A stretch of 64,000 nt of DNA from the NCBI RefSeq assembly GCF_023703465.1, contig NZ_JAMQGP010000001.1, forward strand, positions 496,001 to 560,000, written 5' to 3'. The stretch comes from Echinimonas agarilytica. GTDB lineage: Bacteria > Pseudomonadota > Gammaproteobacteria > Enterobacterales > Neiellaceae. A program made the position numbers and the translations under genes. Positions 19,336 to 28,182 of this stretch are shown in pieces. The stretch's first letter is position 1. Every line of letters begins with the position of its first letter. The notes beneath the pieces are model-generated. The model was given only the letters and a program-made list of their open reading frames with translations, was not told the origin of the DNA and did no database searches.

Positions 19336-20565
19336 TTATTCAGAGTTGTCGTCAGAAAAGTCGAATTCTTCGTGGGTATCATCTGGATCGTCCGAACCGT
19401 CACTTAAATTATTCCGATATTCCTTGGGGGTCTGACCAAGGTCTTTCTTAAACACTGCGTACATGTATTGCAGTGACGGATAGCCACATAAAGTCGCGAT
19501 TTCCATCGTTGGAAGTTCTGAATTTCGAAGCAATTGTTTGGCGCGTTCTAACTTGGTTTCATGAATTTCTGTATGGATTGAGTGTTCGCGCTCTTCGCGG
19601 AATCTTTTTTCTAAATTCGAGCGAGAAATCCCCACAAAATCGAGCACTTGATCGACTTTAATACCTTTACAAGCGTTATGGCGAATGAAGTGCATGGCTT
19701 GAATGACATAGGCATCACGCAGCGCGCGATAATCCGTGGATTGTCGTTCTACAACGCCTTGCGGTGGAACCAATACACGCTGATTGCGAATGGGTTTTGC
19801 ACTTAACTTGTTGTGCAATAGCTTCGCCGCCTCGTAGCCCATGCGTTTACAGCCTTGATTCACTGAGCTTAAAGGAACACGGGTGAGGAAACGGGCCAAA
19901 TCTTCGTTATCGATACCGATCACTGAGATTTTATCAGGTACGATAATGCCTAATCGTTCGCATACTTGAAGCAAGTGACGTGCGCGCGCATCGGTCACCC
20001 CAATAATTCCGGTTGGATGAGGAAGTCGTTGCAACCAATCCGACAGCCGATTCATGGCATAACGCCAATTTTCAGGGGTGGTTAACGTTCCGCGATAAAT
20101 ATCACCTTGGTAGCCATCTGCTGAGACCAGATCTTTAAATGCAAGCTCACGCTCTCGTGCCCAGCGCATTTGTGGCAAATCGGGAAGGCCGTAAAAGGCA
20201 AAGTTCTCCAAGCCCTTTTCACGCAAGTGCTGATAGGCCGCACTCACCAGCGCAGCGTTATCAGTGGCTACGTACGGGCCGTCTGGGTATTCACTTTTGT
20301 TGTGGTAAGAACCGCCTACGCCAACGACTGGGATACCGAGACCGCGAGTTGCTTCAACAATTTCAGGGTCATCAAAGTCGGCGATAATGCCGTCACCCAT
20401 CCAATCTTTAATATCAGCAATGCGGCACCTGAAGTCGTCTTCGAAGAAGATGTCCCAGTCGCACTGTGATGCTTGTAAATACTCTCCGATGCCTTCAATG
20501 ACTTGTCGGTCGTAGACCTTATTTGCATTAAAAAGCAGCGTAATACCATAGCGTTTAGAAAACAC
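19336..20565 (-). CDS. xylR: Xylose operon activator XylR
   Basis: Xylose-sensing activator of xylose catabolism. The 409-residue protein combines a LacI-type periplasmic-binding-like sensor domain (about residues 5-275, opening FSKRYGITLLFNANKVYDRQV) with a C-terminal AraC-type helix-turn-helix (about 285-385, GISRSNLEKRFREE and IATLCGYPSLQYMYAVFKK). This is the architecture and near-identical sequence pattern of E. coli XylR. The start is GTG with GAGGG six bases upstream. It is divergent from xylB across a 230-base region holding a CRP-type site. The acidic, aspartate-rich C-terminal extension is not typical. Confidence 0.95.
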   Translation of the reverse strand: MFSKRYGITLLFNANKVYDRQVIEGIGEYLQASQCDWDIFFEDDFRCRIADIKDWMGDGIIADFDDPEIVEATRGLGIPVVGVGGSYHNKSEYPDGPYVATDNAALVSAAYQHLREKGLENFAFYGLPDLPQMRWARERELAFKDLVSADGYQGDIYRGTLTTPENWRYAMNRLSDWLQRLPHPTGIIGVTDARARHLLQVCERLGIIVPDKISVIGIDNEDLARFLTRVPLSSVNQGCKRMGYEAAKLLHNKLSAKPIRNQRVLVPPQGVVERQSTDYRALRDAYVIQAMHFIRHNACKGIKVDQVLDFVGISRSNLEKRFREEREHSIHTEIHETKLERAKQLLRNSELPTMEIATLCGYPSLQYMYAVFKKDLGQTPKEYRNNLSDGSDDPDDTHEEFDFSDDNSE

Positions 20566-20649
20566 GGACTACCCTCGTTGTCTTCCCGAGCCCTTCGCGA
20601 CACAGTATGTTAACGCGAACAATAAGATGAAAGCTATTGTAGCTCAGTG

Positions 20650-20665
20650 TGTGAAGCAATTCACA
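20650..20665. promoter_or_regulatory. CRP-type binding site in the xylR-xylBA intergenic region
   Basis: TGTGAAGCAATTCACA is a perfect TGTGA-N6-TCACA match. It lies 85 bases upstream of xylR and 131 bases upstream of xylB, consistent with cAMP-CRP control of xylose genes as in E. coli. Confidence 0.75.
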
Positions 20666-20795
20666 ATGAACAAAAACAAGAATGGTGACTGACAAATTTC
20701 GTCATTGATCACAACTTAACTAATTCGCACTATTCTTGCCAACCAGTAAGCTGCTCAATGTGAGAGTGATGCTGAATTGTTTTAAGGAGAATAGC

Positions 20796-22247
20796 ATGTA
20801 TATCGGCATTGATTTGGGAACATCGGGTGTTAAAGCGGTGCTTCTAGACGACAATGATCAGGTGGTTGCATCACACAACGTGAGCCTTCCTATTTCACGT
20901 CCATACCCATTGTGGTCAGAGCAAAACCCTGAAGATTGGTGGAATGCCACGCTTGAAGCAGTTGATGGCCTGAAAGAAAGTGGCCAAATGGCACAGGTCA
21001 AAGCGATTGGTTTAAGCGGTCAAATGCACGGCGCAACATTGCTCGATGCAGAACAAAAAGTATTGCGCCCGGCTATTTTGTGGAATGACGGACGTTGCGC
21101 TGCTGAATGTGAGTTGATTGAACAGCGTGTGCCAGAAGCGCGCAGCATTACTGGTAATATCGTCATGACCGGTTTTACCGCACCTAAAGTGTTGTGGGTG
21201 CAGCGTCACGAAGCCAACATCTTTGCTCAAATCGATAAGGTGTTGCTGCCCAAGGATTATTTGCGCTTCAAATTAACCGGCGATTTTGCTTCAGATATGT
21301 CTGACTCCGCTGGTACATGCTGGATGGACGTCGGCAAGCGTGACTGGAGCAACGAAATGCTGGCAGCCACGGGGCTCAATCGTTCCCATATGCCAAAGCT
21401 TTGCGAAGGCAGCGATATCACAGGTACGTTAAGTGCTGAACTAGCCGCGCGTTGGGGGTGCTCTCAAGTGGGTGTTGTTGCCGGTGGTGGTGATAATGCT
21501 GCGGGTGCGGTAGGAGTGGGTTTAACTCAGCCTGGCCAAGCGATGTTGTCACTCGGTACTTCGGGGGTTTATTTTGCAGTGAGCGATGGCTTTAGCGCGA
21601 ATCCAGATTCAGCGGTTCATGCATTCTGTCATGCGTTGCCGAATACTTGGCATTTAATGTCAGTGATTCTCAGCGCCGCTTCATGCCTTGCGTGGTTGGA
21701 TAACGCAACGGGAAAAACCGGTGTGCCAGAAATGTTGGATGAATTAGATCGCTTCACGCCAGAACCCGGTGACCCGTTCTTCCTCCCGTATTTATCGGGC
21801 GAGCGAACGCCGCACAACAATCCAATGGCCAAGGGAATGTTTTTTGGGCTCACCCACGAAACAGATCGCCCTGCGATGGCAAGAGCCGTGTTGGAAGGCG
21901 TTGGATTTGCCTTTGCTGATGGTTTTGATGCCCTGCACGCAAGTGGTGTTAAACCCGATGAAGTCAGTTTGATTGGTGGGGGTGCTCGAAGCCCCGGTTG
22001 GCGTCAAATGCTTGCTAGTATCTTGAATCAAACTTTAGTGTATCGAAAAGGTGGTGATGTTGGGCCTGCCTTGGGAGCGGCTCGTTTGGCGCGCTTAGCG
22101 ATGAACCCAGACACGCCAATTGCTGAGATTTGTCCAGTACCGGAGTTGGTTGAAACTCACAAACCAGTCGTCGCGGATGTTGCTGCGTACCAAGAGCGTC
22201 GTGCAACCTTCCGTAAGCTCTATGCAAAGGTTGAAGATTTATTCTGA
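20796..22247 (+). CDS. xylB: Xylulokinase
   Basis: FGGY-family kinase that phosphorylates D-xylulose with ATP to xylulose 5-phosphate. It has 483 residues. The N-terminal phosphate loop is IGIDLGTSGVKAVL; AIGLSGQMHGATLLD and the catalytic-aspartate region DYLRFKLTGDFASDMSDSAGT are typical of xylulokinases, as is GGGARSPGWRQMLA in the C-terminal domain. The ATG at 20796 has AAGGAGA six bases upstream. Gene order is xylB-xylA, the reverse of E. coli, with a terminator between the two genes. Confidence 0.96.
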   Translation: MYIGIDLGTSGVKAVLLDDNDQVVASHNVSLPISRPYPLWSEQNPEDWWNATLEAVDGLKESGQMAQVKAIGLSGQMHGATLLDAEQKVLRPAILWNDGRCAAECELIEQRVPEARSITGNIVMTGFTAPKVLWVQRHEANIFAQIDKVLLPKDYLRFKLTGDFASDMSDSAGTCWMDVGKRDWSNEMLAATGLNRSHMPKLCEGSDITGTLSAELAARWGCSQVGVVAGGGDNAAGAVGVGLTQPGQAMLSLGTSGVYFAVSDGFSANPDSAVHAFCHALPNTWHLMSVILSAASCLAWLDNATGKTGVPEMLDELDRFTPEPGDPFFLPYLSGERTPHNNPMAKGMFFGLTHETDRPAMARAVLEGVGFAFADGFDALHASGVKPDEVSLIGGGARSPGWRQMLASILNQTLVYRKGGDVGPALGAARLARLAMNPDTPIAEICPVPELVETHKPVVADVAAYQERRATFRKLYAKVEDLF

Positions 22248-22288
22248 GTTTGCTCAGAATTCAGCCTTAAATAAAGTTGTTTTATTTT

Positions 22289-22317
22289 AGAACCCGCTCG
22301 TATGAGCGGGTTTTTTT
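22289..22317 (+). terminator. Rho-independent terminator after xylB
   Basis: AACCCGCTC-GTAT-GAGCGGGTT hairpin followed by T7. It implies that xylA has its own promoter or depends on readthrough. Confidence 0.9.
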
Positions 22318-22546
22318 ATGGAAATTTGTCAGCTTTAATAAAAATGAGAAGTGGCGTAAATGTAGGTAAAACGTGTCTTTAAGAGCTATTTAAGACGGCT
22401 GAACTGTGAGCTGGGCACATAAATAAAAAATTAAACAATCATGCCTGCAAATAACATAATTGCGATAACCCGCCCTGATGACGAATATAGTCCCCAATTC
22501 GTAGCGTCCAAGCGGTTTGGACCTTATCTCGAGCGTGGAGCAAATC

Positions 22547-23866
22547 ATGAGCGAATATTTTGACGGTATTGGAAAAATCCAATACGAAGGACCTGATTCA
22601 ACTAACCCTTTGGCATTCCGCTTTTACGACGAAAATAAAGTAGTTGCTGGTCGCACTATGAAAGAGCATCTGCGTTTTGCAGCATGTTACTGGCACAACT
22701 TCTGCTGGAATGGTTTCGATATCTTCGGTGCTGGCACTTTCGATCGTCCTTGGATGAAGCCAGGCGATGAAATGGAAATGGCGAAAGCGAAAGCTGACGT
22801 TGCTTTTGAATTCTTTAGCAAGTTAGGTGTTCAATACTACTCATTCCATGATGCGGACGTAGCGCCAGGCGGCAACTCGATTAAAGAGTATGTGGCTAAC
22901 ATGGAAGTGATGATGGATTACCTCCAGAAGAAACAAGACGAAACGGGTCTTGAACTTCTTTGGGGCACAGCGAACGCATTCTCTCACCCACGTTATATGT
23001 CGGGTGCAGGTTCTAACCCTGATCCAGAAGTATTTGCATATGCTGCGACTCAGGTATTCACAGCAATGAACGCCACTAAGAAATTGGGCGGCTGTAACTA
23101 TGTTCTTTGGGGGGGGCGTGAAGGTTACGAAACTCTATTGAACACAGACTTGCGTCAAGAGCGTGAGCAGCTTGGTCGTTTCATGCAAATGGTTGTTGAG
23201 CACAAGCACAAGATTGGTTTTGACGGTACTTTGTTGATTGAGCCTAAGCCTGCTGAACCAACGAAGCACCAATATGACTACGACACGGCAACGGTTTACG
23301 GCTTCTTGAAGCAATATGGTCTCGAAAACGAAATCAAAGTAAACATTGAAGTGAACCACGCCACATTGGCAACTCACTCATTCCATCATGAAATTGCTAC
23401 AGCTATTTCTTTGGGTCTATTCGGATCTATCGATGCGAACCGTGGTGATTTCCAATTGGGTTGGGATACTGACCAGTTCCCGAACAGTGTTGAAGAGTGG
23501 ACACCTGTATTGGCAGACATCTTGAAAGCAGGTGGTTTCACCACTGGTGGTTTGATGTTTGATACTAAGTTGCGTCGTCAGTCTATCGACAAGGCTGATT
23601 TCTTCCATGGCCACGTCGGTGCAATGGACCTTCTCGCATATTCACTTGAGCGTGCCGTAGAATTGAATGAATCAGACGTACTAGGCAAAAACGTGGCTGA
23701 GCGCTATGCCGGTTGGAACAAAGATTTCGGTAAGAGCATTCTTGCGGGCGACCAGTCGCTAGAAAGCATTGCCAAATACTCTATCGACAACGAAATCAAC
23801 CCAGCGCACGTATCGGGTAAGCAAGAATACTTAGAGAACGTGGTTAACCGCGTACTTATGAAGTAA
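22547..23866 (+). CDS. xylA: Xylose isomerase
   Basis: Metal-dependent isomerase converting D-xylose to D-xylulose. Its 439 residues are standard for the class II enzyme. Characteristic segments include [11 protein letters not shown] (catalytic histidine region), [16 protein letters not shown] (metal-binding glutamate), [17 protein letters not shown] and [17 protein letters not shown]. The ATG at 22547 is preceded by GTGGAG. A run of eight G residues near 23109 is within codons and leaves the frame intact. Ends at a strong terminator. Confidence 0.98.
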   Translation: MSEYFDGIGKIQYEGPDSTNPLAFRFYDENKVVAGRTMKEHLRFAACYWHNFCWNGFDIFGAGTFDRPWMKPGDEMEMAKAKADVAFEFFSKLGVQYYSFHDADVAPGGNSIKEYVANMEVMMDYLQKKQDETGLELLWGTANAFSHPRYMSGAGSNPDPEVFAYAATQVFTAMNATKKLGGCNYVLWGGREGYETLLNTDLRQEREQLGRFMQMVVEHKHKIGFDGTLLIEPKPAEPTKHQYDYDTATVYGFLKQYGLENEIKVNIEVNHATLATHSFHHEIATAISLGLFGSIDANRGDFQLGWDTDQFPNSVEEWTPVLADILKAGGFTTGGLMFDTKLRRQSIDKADFFHGHVGAMDLLAYSLERAVELNESDVLGKNVAERYAGWNKDFGKSILAGDQSLESIAKYSIDNEINPAHVSGKQEYLENVVNRVLMK

Positions 23867-23907
23867 AAGAGTTGTGTGTTGAAACCTTGTGTTTCGCGAT
23901 GATGTTT

Positions 23908-23935
23908 GGGGCGCCTATTTGGCGCCCCTTTTTTT
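23908..23935 (+). terminator. Rho-independent terminator after xylA
   Basis: GGGGCGCC-TATTT-GGCGCCCC hairpin followed by T7. Confidence 0.93.
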
Positions 23936-24024
23936 GGTCGCAACTTGAGTGTTCAAAATATGAATAATGTTGCTACGCTTGATCAGGTTTGAATTGTTTT
24001 CCAAAGCATCAGGAGAGATGAACA

Positions 24025-24372
24025 GTGAGCGGATTAGCACAACAACAATGTGAATCGTGTCGAGTCGGTGCCCCGAAAGTAACTGGCAGTGAATTGCCTC
24101 AGCTGAAATCTGAAGTGCCTGAATGGCAGGTGAAAGACGACGATGGCGTGTTAAAACTCACTCGCCAAGTCAACTTTCCTAATTTTTTAGAAGCGCTGGA
24201 ATTTGGAAATGAAGTTGGAGCATTGGCCGAAGAATATGCGCATCACCCCGCAATCTTAATCGAATGGGGTTCAGTGACCGTCACTTGGTGGACACATAAA
24301 ATAAAAGGGTTGCATAAGAATGACTTTATTATGGCGGCCAAAACTGACGAGTTATTGAAGCCATTGCCGTAA
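24025..24372 (+). CDS. phhB: Pterin-4a-carbinolamine dehydratase (PhhB)
   Basis: Small enzyme that dehydrates 4a-hydroxytetrahydrobiopterin during pterin cofactor recycling for aromatic amino acid hydroxylases. It has 115 residues with the conserved stretch [24 protein letters not shown]; the HHP pair is part of the active site. The start is GTG at 24025 with AGGAG nine bases upstream. No phenylalanine hydroxylase gene is adjacent, so its partner is not visible here. Confidence 0.93.
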   Translation: MSGLAQQQCESCRVGAPKVTGSELPQLKSEVPEWQVKDDDGVLKLTRQVNFPNFLEALEFGNEVGALAEEYAHHPAILIEWGSVTVTWWTHKIKGLHKNDFIMAAKTDELLKPLP

Positions 24373-24435
24373 TTGCAAGGTGAGTATGATTCGCGAGCGT
24401 TTATATGAGCTCGCGAATCAAAGGACTGATGTTGA

Positions 24436-25623
24436 TTAATCGGACTTTTCTAAGCCTAAGTGGATGGTACCTGTGGAAATGAGGTCGCCAGTCCACTCAA
24501 AACTTTCAACAATATCGGGTGTATGGCTTGGCAATAGCGCATCTTTCATGGCGCGATTGGCTTCTGCTTCCATGAATTCGTAGCCTCGAACACCACGTCC
24601 GGTCACGATCACTCGCTCAGGGTCGAGTAGAGTTATCAGGTTGGCCATACCGAGCCCGAGTACGCGCCCGGCTTGATCATAAATGCGTTGCAACGCTTCA
24701 TTGCCATTCTTCAACTCCGCTGTAATTTGCTCCATTTGCTCTTCGCTTGGTCTGTGATTGTCAGACATAGGCAAGTGCATTATCGTGGCAGCATCCCTGT
24801 AAAGCGCGTAGTCCCCTGCATACGCTTCAATACAGCCTCGGCCACCACAGCGGCATTGAGGGCCTTCTAGATTGAACTTCACATGTCCAAATTCGGCCGC
24901 GGCACCGCGCGAACCAGAGTAGAGTTGGCCATTGATTAATGCGCCCATCCCCACACCTTGACCCAATACAATGGTGAGTAAGTTGCTGTCGTGCGAATAG
25001 TTGTTCAGGTGGCGCAGAGCCAACGCAACAATATCGGAGTCATTGGCAATGGATACCGGAATGTTGAAGCGAGATTCTAACGCTTCACAAATAGGCACAT
25101 TTTGAATCGACAACGCAGGCGACCAAGTAATGGTTCCTGTTGCGCTATCAACAGGGCCTTGCATGGCGATTCCGATGGAGGCAACACGATTGCGATCGAC
25201 GCCGCTGAAGGCGATAAAATCGTTGATACCGTCGATGACCAATGTAATAAATTGTGCTTCATCCAGCCGGTCTAATTGAATGCTGACCGTGTGGTTTTCT
25301 CGAATATTACCTTTTAAGTCACCTAACACGAATGCCAGTTCATTTACCGAAGGTTGAATGCCTATAACAAAGGCGGCTTCTGGGTTTAAATCGATATTTA
25401 CTTTAGGGCGCCCTCGACCCTGATTACCTTCTGCAGTACCACTGGTTTCTTTGAGAAAACCAACGCTGAAAAGGTCAGATGTAATGGCTGTAACGGTGGC
25501 GGGACTAAGACCGGTGATGTCGCAAAGTTCTACCCGTGCAAGTGGCCCATGAGTGCGCAAGGCACCAATGATTTGCTTCCGGTTTGCTGCTCTGATTTGC
25601 TCTGTATCGGTGATTTTTTTCAT
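24436..25623 (-). CDS. ROK-family transcriptional repressor (NagC/Mlc-like)
   Basis: A 395-residue regulator with an N-terminal winged helix-turn-helix (about residues 10-70, RKQIIGALRTHGPLARVELCDITGLSPATV) and a ROK sugar-kinase-like domain carrying the zinc motif CRCGGRGCIEAYAG and the ROK signature region before it (ITIVLGQGVGMGALINGQLY-like). ROK regulators sense a sugar and repress uptake or catabolic genes. The ATG at 25623 is chosen over a GTG at 25659, though neither has a strong ribosome site. The target sugar is unknown; the neighbouring xylose and GalT-like genes are candidates. Confidence 0.88.
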   Translation of the reverse strand: MKKITDTEQIRAANRKQIIGALRTHGPLARVELCDITGLSPATVTAITSDLFSVGFLKETSGTAEGNQGRGRPKVNIDLNPEAAFVIGIQPSVNELAFVLGDLKGNIRENHTVSIQLDRLDEAQFITLVIDGINDFIAFSGVDRNRVASIGIAMQGPVDSATGTITWSPALSIQNVPICEALESRFNIPVSIANDSDIVALALRHLNNYSHDSNLLTIVLGQGVGMGALINGQLYSGSRGAAAEFGHVKFNLEGPQCRCGGRGCIEAYAGDYALYRDAATIMHLPMSDNHRPSEEQMEQITAELKNGNEALQRIYDQAGRVLGLGMANLITLLDPERVIVTGRGVRGYEFMEAEANRAMKDALLPSHTPDIVESFEWTGDLISTGTIHLGLEKSD

Positions 25624-25743
25624 CGTTATTCTTATAATTGGCTGAGGTAATTTATTCACTACTCATAAAAATAGTAGATTAGCTCACACGTCAAACATAT
25701 ATTGGAAGGATCTGGCGTTTTATATTAGAAATCGTGACTTGTA

Positions 25744-25755
25744 TGACATTTGTCA
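25744..25755. promoter_or_regulatory. Inverted repeat upstream of the ROK gene
   Basis: TGACA-TT-TGTCA lies 121 bases upstream of the ROK start, and a second palindrome, TTTGTGACAAA, follows at 25820-25830. Either could be a self-regulatory operator; this is speculative. Confidence 0.3.
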
Positions 25756-25835
25756 CTTAAGAACGCCTTTTGTCCATGTAATTGTTGTATCGCGAATACG
25801 ACGGGACTGCAAATCCACTTTTGTGACAAATCAGG

Positions 25836-25872
25836 CAAAAAAAAGCCCAGAACCAGTCTGGGCTACAAAAAA
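25836..25872. terminator. Orphan bidirectional terminator
   Basis: AGCCCAG and CTGGGCT form a seven-base stem with A8 on the left and A6 after a short gap on the right. The left-side A run gives a U tract when read leftward. No gene ends here on either strand. Confidence 0.7.
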
Positions 25873-26329
25873 GGCTAGGTAACATCTGATAAGTGATGTC
25901 TAAAGACGGTGTTGCTGGGTTAAAAGGCTAAATAACCAGTGCAACCACTTATAAACGTTATGCCAATAATGCAGTCATTGCAGTGCCATTTCAGAACAAG
26001 AAGGTTAAAGGTAGGCTAGGACCTTCAACATCCATTATGTGCTCGTTGAAACGTCATCCGCTTGCGTTATTAGCAACCGTCAATATACCAAATAGGTGGA
26101 ACCGGTTCCATGTTATAGATGTGATCCGTTCAACATTATTAAGTTTTACTGATAAAAATAACTAGCGTTCAAGTGTCGTTAACATTGCCGAAATCACCAT
26201 GTATATGGCATAACATGACTGTTTCTGGAGCCTAAAGTGATGTGAAAATCGACTAAATTCATTCGATAAATCAAAGTTTAAATGGAGACAAAGATAAGGC
26301 AACTTCGAACTTCTACGCCAATCTCAGAA
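25873..26329. other. Gene-free region with a LacI-type palindrome
   Basis: I find no supportable gene in these 457 bases. They hold a perfect operator-like palindrome (26097-26110), AT-rich sequence and no clear ribosome site. Together with the orphan terminator just to the left, the region looks like the remains of a deleted transcription unit. Confidence 0.4.
26097..26110. promoter_or_regulatory. LacI/GalR-type operator-like palindrome
   Basis: TGGAACCGGTTCCA is a perfect 14-base palindrome with the central CG step typical of LacI/GalR-family operators. No LacI-type regulator gene and no downstream gene start are adjacent. Confidence 0.5.
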
Positions 26330-26722
26330 TCAAAAATGAATGGTGGTAGAACCCACGAATGGTGCACAAAGTTTTCCTGATATTTTTAATGTGCCAGCAT
26401 TGATGTCTAGCGCAAGCCCTACTTTGGTTTTAAAGCCAGCAATTCCTGCACCTAATTTAACGGTTGGATTTTCTAGGTTGAGCGTGGCGGAGCCAAGAGT
26501 GACATTGCCCAAAGGTTTGGCAAGCACAGCGTTAACGTTGATATTGCTGTCCAATACGCCCTAGCACACCTTGAGCGAAGCGCCTGCTAACGAAAATAAA
26601 GTAATACATGCTTCGCCAATCGCGGAGTTAATTGGGGTCGGTTTTTCACTGACTTTTTCAGCAGCGATTTTGTGAGTTTCAAGGTGTGGGAAGAAGTCTT
26701 CAGAATGGTATTGAATAGGCAT
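26330..26722 (-). pseudogene. Small hypothetical gene split by an in-frame amber codon
   Basis: An ATG at 26722 with a near-ideal ribosome site (AAGGAGAAGTAAAATG) opens a frame starting MPIQYHSEDFFPHLETHK. After 53 residues a TAG (26561-26563) interrupts it, and the same frame then continues for 76 residues to a TGA at 26330. The second part has a regular beta-like pattern of short hydrophobic/glycine strands (NVTLGSATLNLENPTVKLGAG). The uninterrupted product would be about 130 residues. I do not recognise a family. A recent nonsense mutation or a sequencing error is the simplest reading; readthrough is less likely. It lies 136 bases downstream of the GalT-like gene on the same strand. Confidence 0.5.
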
Positions 26723-26858
26723 TTTACTTCTCCTTTCAGGTTGAAATCTCCATTCATTATTGCGCCCGCTGAATATGCCGCCATTACCCGTTATTACTAG
26801 CTTTGGCGTAATTTTATGTAACCCTAAACATAGCTGTCGTGGTATGCAATATGCCGTT

Positions 26859-28016
26859 TTAAAAGACCTCTTCTGAAAAGTCGTTTGCAATGGTTTTTTT
26901 GATCCGAAGGGCGCAATCTTCAGGTTGCGCTTGGCATACATATGTTCCTTGTAATTCCAATCCGCCAAATGTATCGGCTCTGGGTATTATTTCGGCATAT
27001 AGGCCACAGCCGGGACCCGTGTGAAGTAAGAAATTGAAAGCGATAGGTTTTCCATCTGCGGCGAGCTCGTGACGAACGGCTCGAATAGCATGTTGGATGG
27101 CTTGTGTGAACTGTGTCACTTCGTCATCGGAGAGCTGGTGCAAGTACCCCTTTTGAGTCTGTTTAACGATGACCAGCATCGTATAAGGACGGTGCATAAA
27201 ATAGGGCACCATGAGTACGATATCACCGTAATCTTTGATTTTTAAATCTTGGCTATTTTCGCGAAGCATATAATCAGAAAAATACTCGCAGTGTCGGCCA
27301 TAAAAACGCCAATTGTTGTAGCTGCTTCGTCCCATTAAGTTTGAAAATACAATTTGCTGATGGCCGTGAGTCAGCGATGCCCCACCTTTTTCACCATAGT
27401 TTTTGAAGATAGACATGTAGCCATGCGTGTTTTCGCGCGTTCCGAGTGCTTGCGGCATCGATTCGCTTTCGGTATGAATTCGCAGCGAGAACAATGCAAG
27501 TTGTTTCACGCTCAAAGTGAGGTCGTCTAACGACATGTTGTGCCAGTCTTGAGTATGAATAGAGCTGGTCCACTGGAGAAAATGACCTCCAAAAATATTT
27601 CCGCCGCGGGCTGCTTCATCGGCCGTTTCAGTGGTGCTGAAGTTCTGAGATATAGGAACAAACATGCCTCTAGGGTGAACCACAGGGTATAAATTTTCGG
27701 TAATAAAGCAATGCCCTTGTGACAAAGGTTCTATGTGGCATACCCCAGTAAGCTGGCCATTACAAATAGGGCAGTTGTCGCCATCGTCAGCAGCAACGGT
27801 GCTTGTTTTTACTGTGTGAACGCGTTTCGACCGCGCGCTACTGTATATACTCACGGTGCCATCTCTGGGGTCGATCTGATATTCAGAATTTGGCAGGTTT
27901 TGAGCGCTGGCCGATTGCTCTAGTAAATGGCGAACATATACTCGAGCTTGCCGCCCATCCACCTCGTTGGCAATGAGCGACGCTTGAATTACGTCTAATG
28001 AAACTTGGCGAACCAT
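26859..28016 (-). CDS. GalT-like hexose-1-phosphate nucleotidyltransferase (HIT superfamily)
   Basis: A 385-residue protein resembling galactose-1-phosphate uridylyltransferases. A CPIC pair (NCPICNG) fits the zinc-binding cysteines of the N-terminal half, and the active-site motif appears as LTHGHQQIVFSNL, matching H-x-H-x-Q. The C-terminal half has RPYTMLVIVKQTQKG and GLYAEIIPRADTFGG. In GalT the reaction moves UMP between glucose and galactose 1-phosphates. The motif context differs from classical HPHGQ, so the sugar may differ. The ATG has TGGAGTCC upstream. No galK, galE or galM is next to it. Confidence 0.7.
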   Translation of the reverse strand: MVRQVSLDVIQASLIANEVDGRQARVYVRHLLEQSASAQNLPNSEYQIDPRDGTVSIYSSARSKRVHTVKTSTVAADDGDNCPICNGQLTGVCHIEPLSQGHCFITENLYPVVHPRGMFVPISQNFSTTETADEAARGGNIFGGHFLQWTSSIHTQDWHNMSLDDLTLSVKQLALFSLRIHTESESMPQALGTRENTHGYMSIFKNYGEKGGASLTHGHQQIVFSNLMGRSSYNNWRFYGRHCEYFSDYMLRENSQDLKIKDYGDIVLMVPYFMHRPYTMLVIVKQTQKGYLHQLSDDEVTQFTQAIQHAIRAVRHELAADGKPIAFNFLLHTGPGCGLYAEIIPRADTFGGLELQGTYVCQAQPEDCALRIKKTIANDFSEEVF

Positions 28017-28148
28017 CTATGGACTCCATGTGAGGGGGGATCACATATCAAATATCTTGATGCCTTGAACCTAAGCATAGTGCAGTTCATTTTAAGCGTT
28101 CGAATCGATTAAAGAATTGAAAAGGCAGAGCGAGTGAATTGAAGGAGG

Positions 28149-28172
28149 AAAAAGGCGACAGAGTGTCGCCTT
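28149..28172 (-). terminator. Terminator after the RND transporter gene
   Basis: AAGGCGACA-GAG-TGTCGCCTT hairpin; read on the minus strand it is followed by a short T run, just beyond the stop of the RND gene. Confidence 0.75.
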
Positions 28173-28182
28173 CTTATGGTCA

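Noticed and set aside
23109-23116. Run of eight G residues within xylA as a possible frameshift
   Set aside because: The reading frame and the conserved protein sequence continue intact on both sides, so there is no frameshift.
28029-28045. CRP-like inverted repeat TGTGA...TCACA before the GalT-like gene
   Set aside because: The spacer is seven bases instead of six and the site overlaps the translation initiation region, so it is not a standard CRP site.
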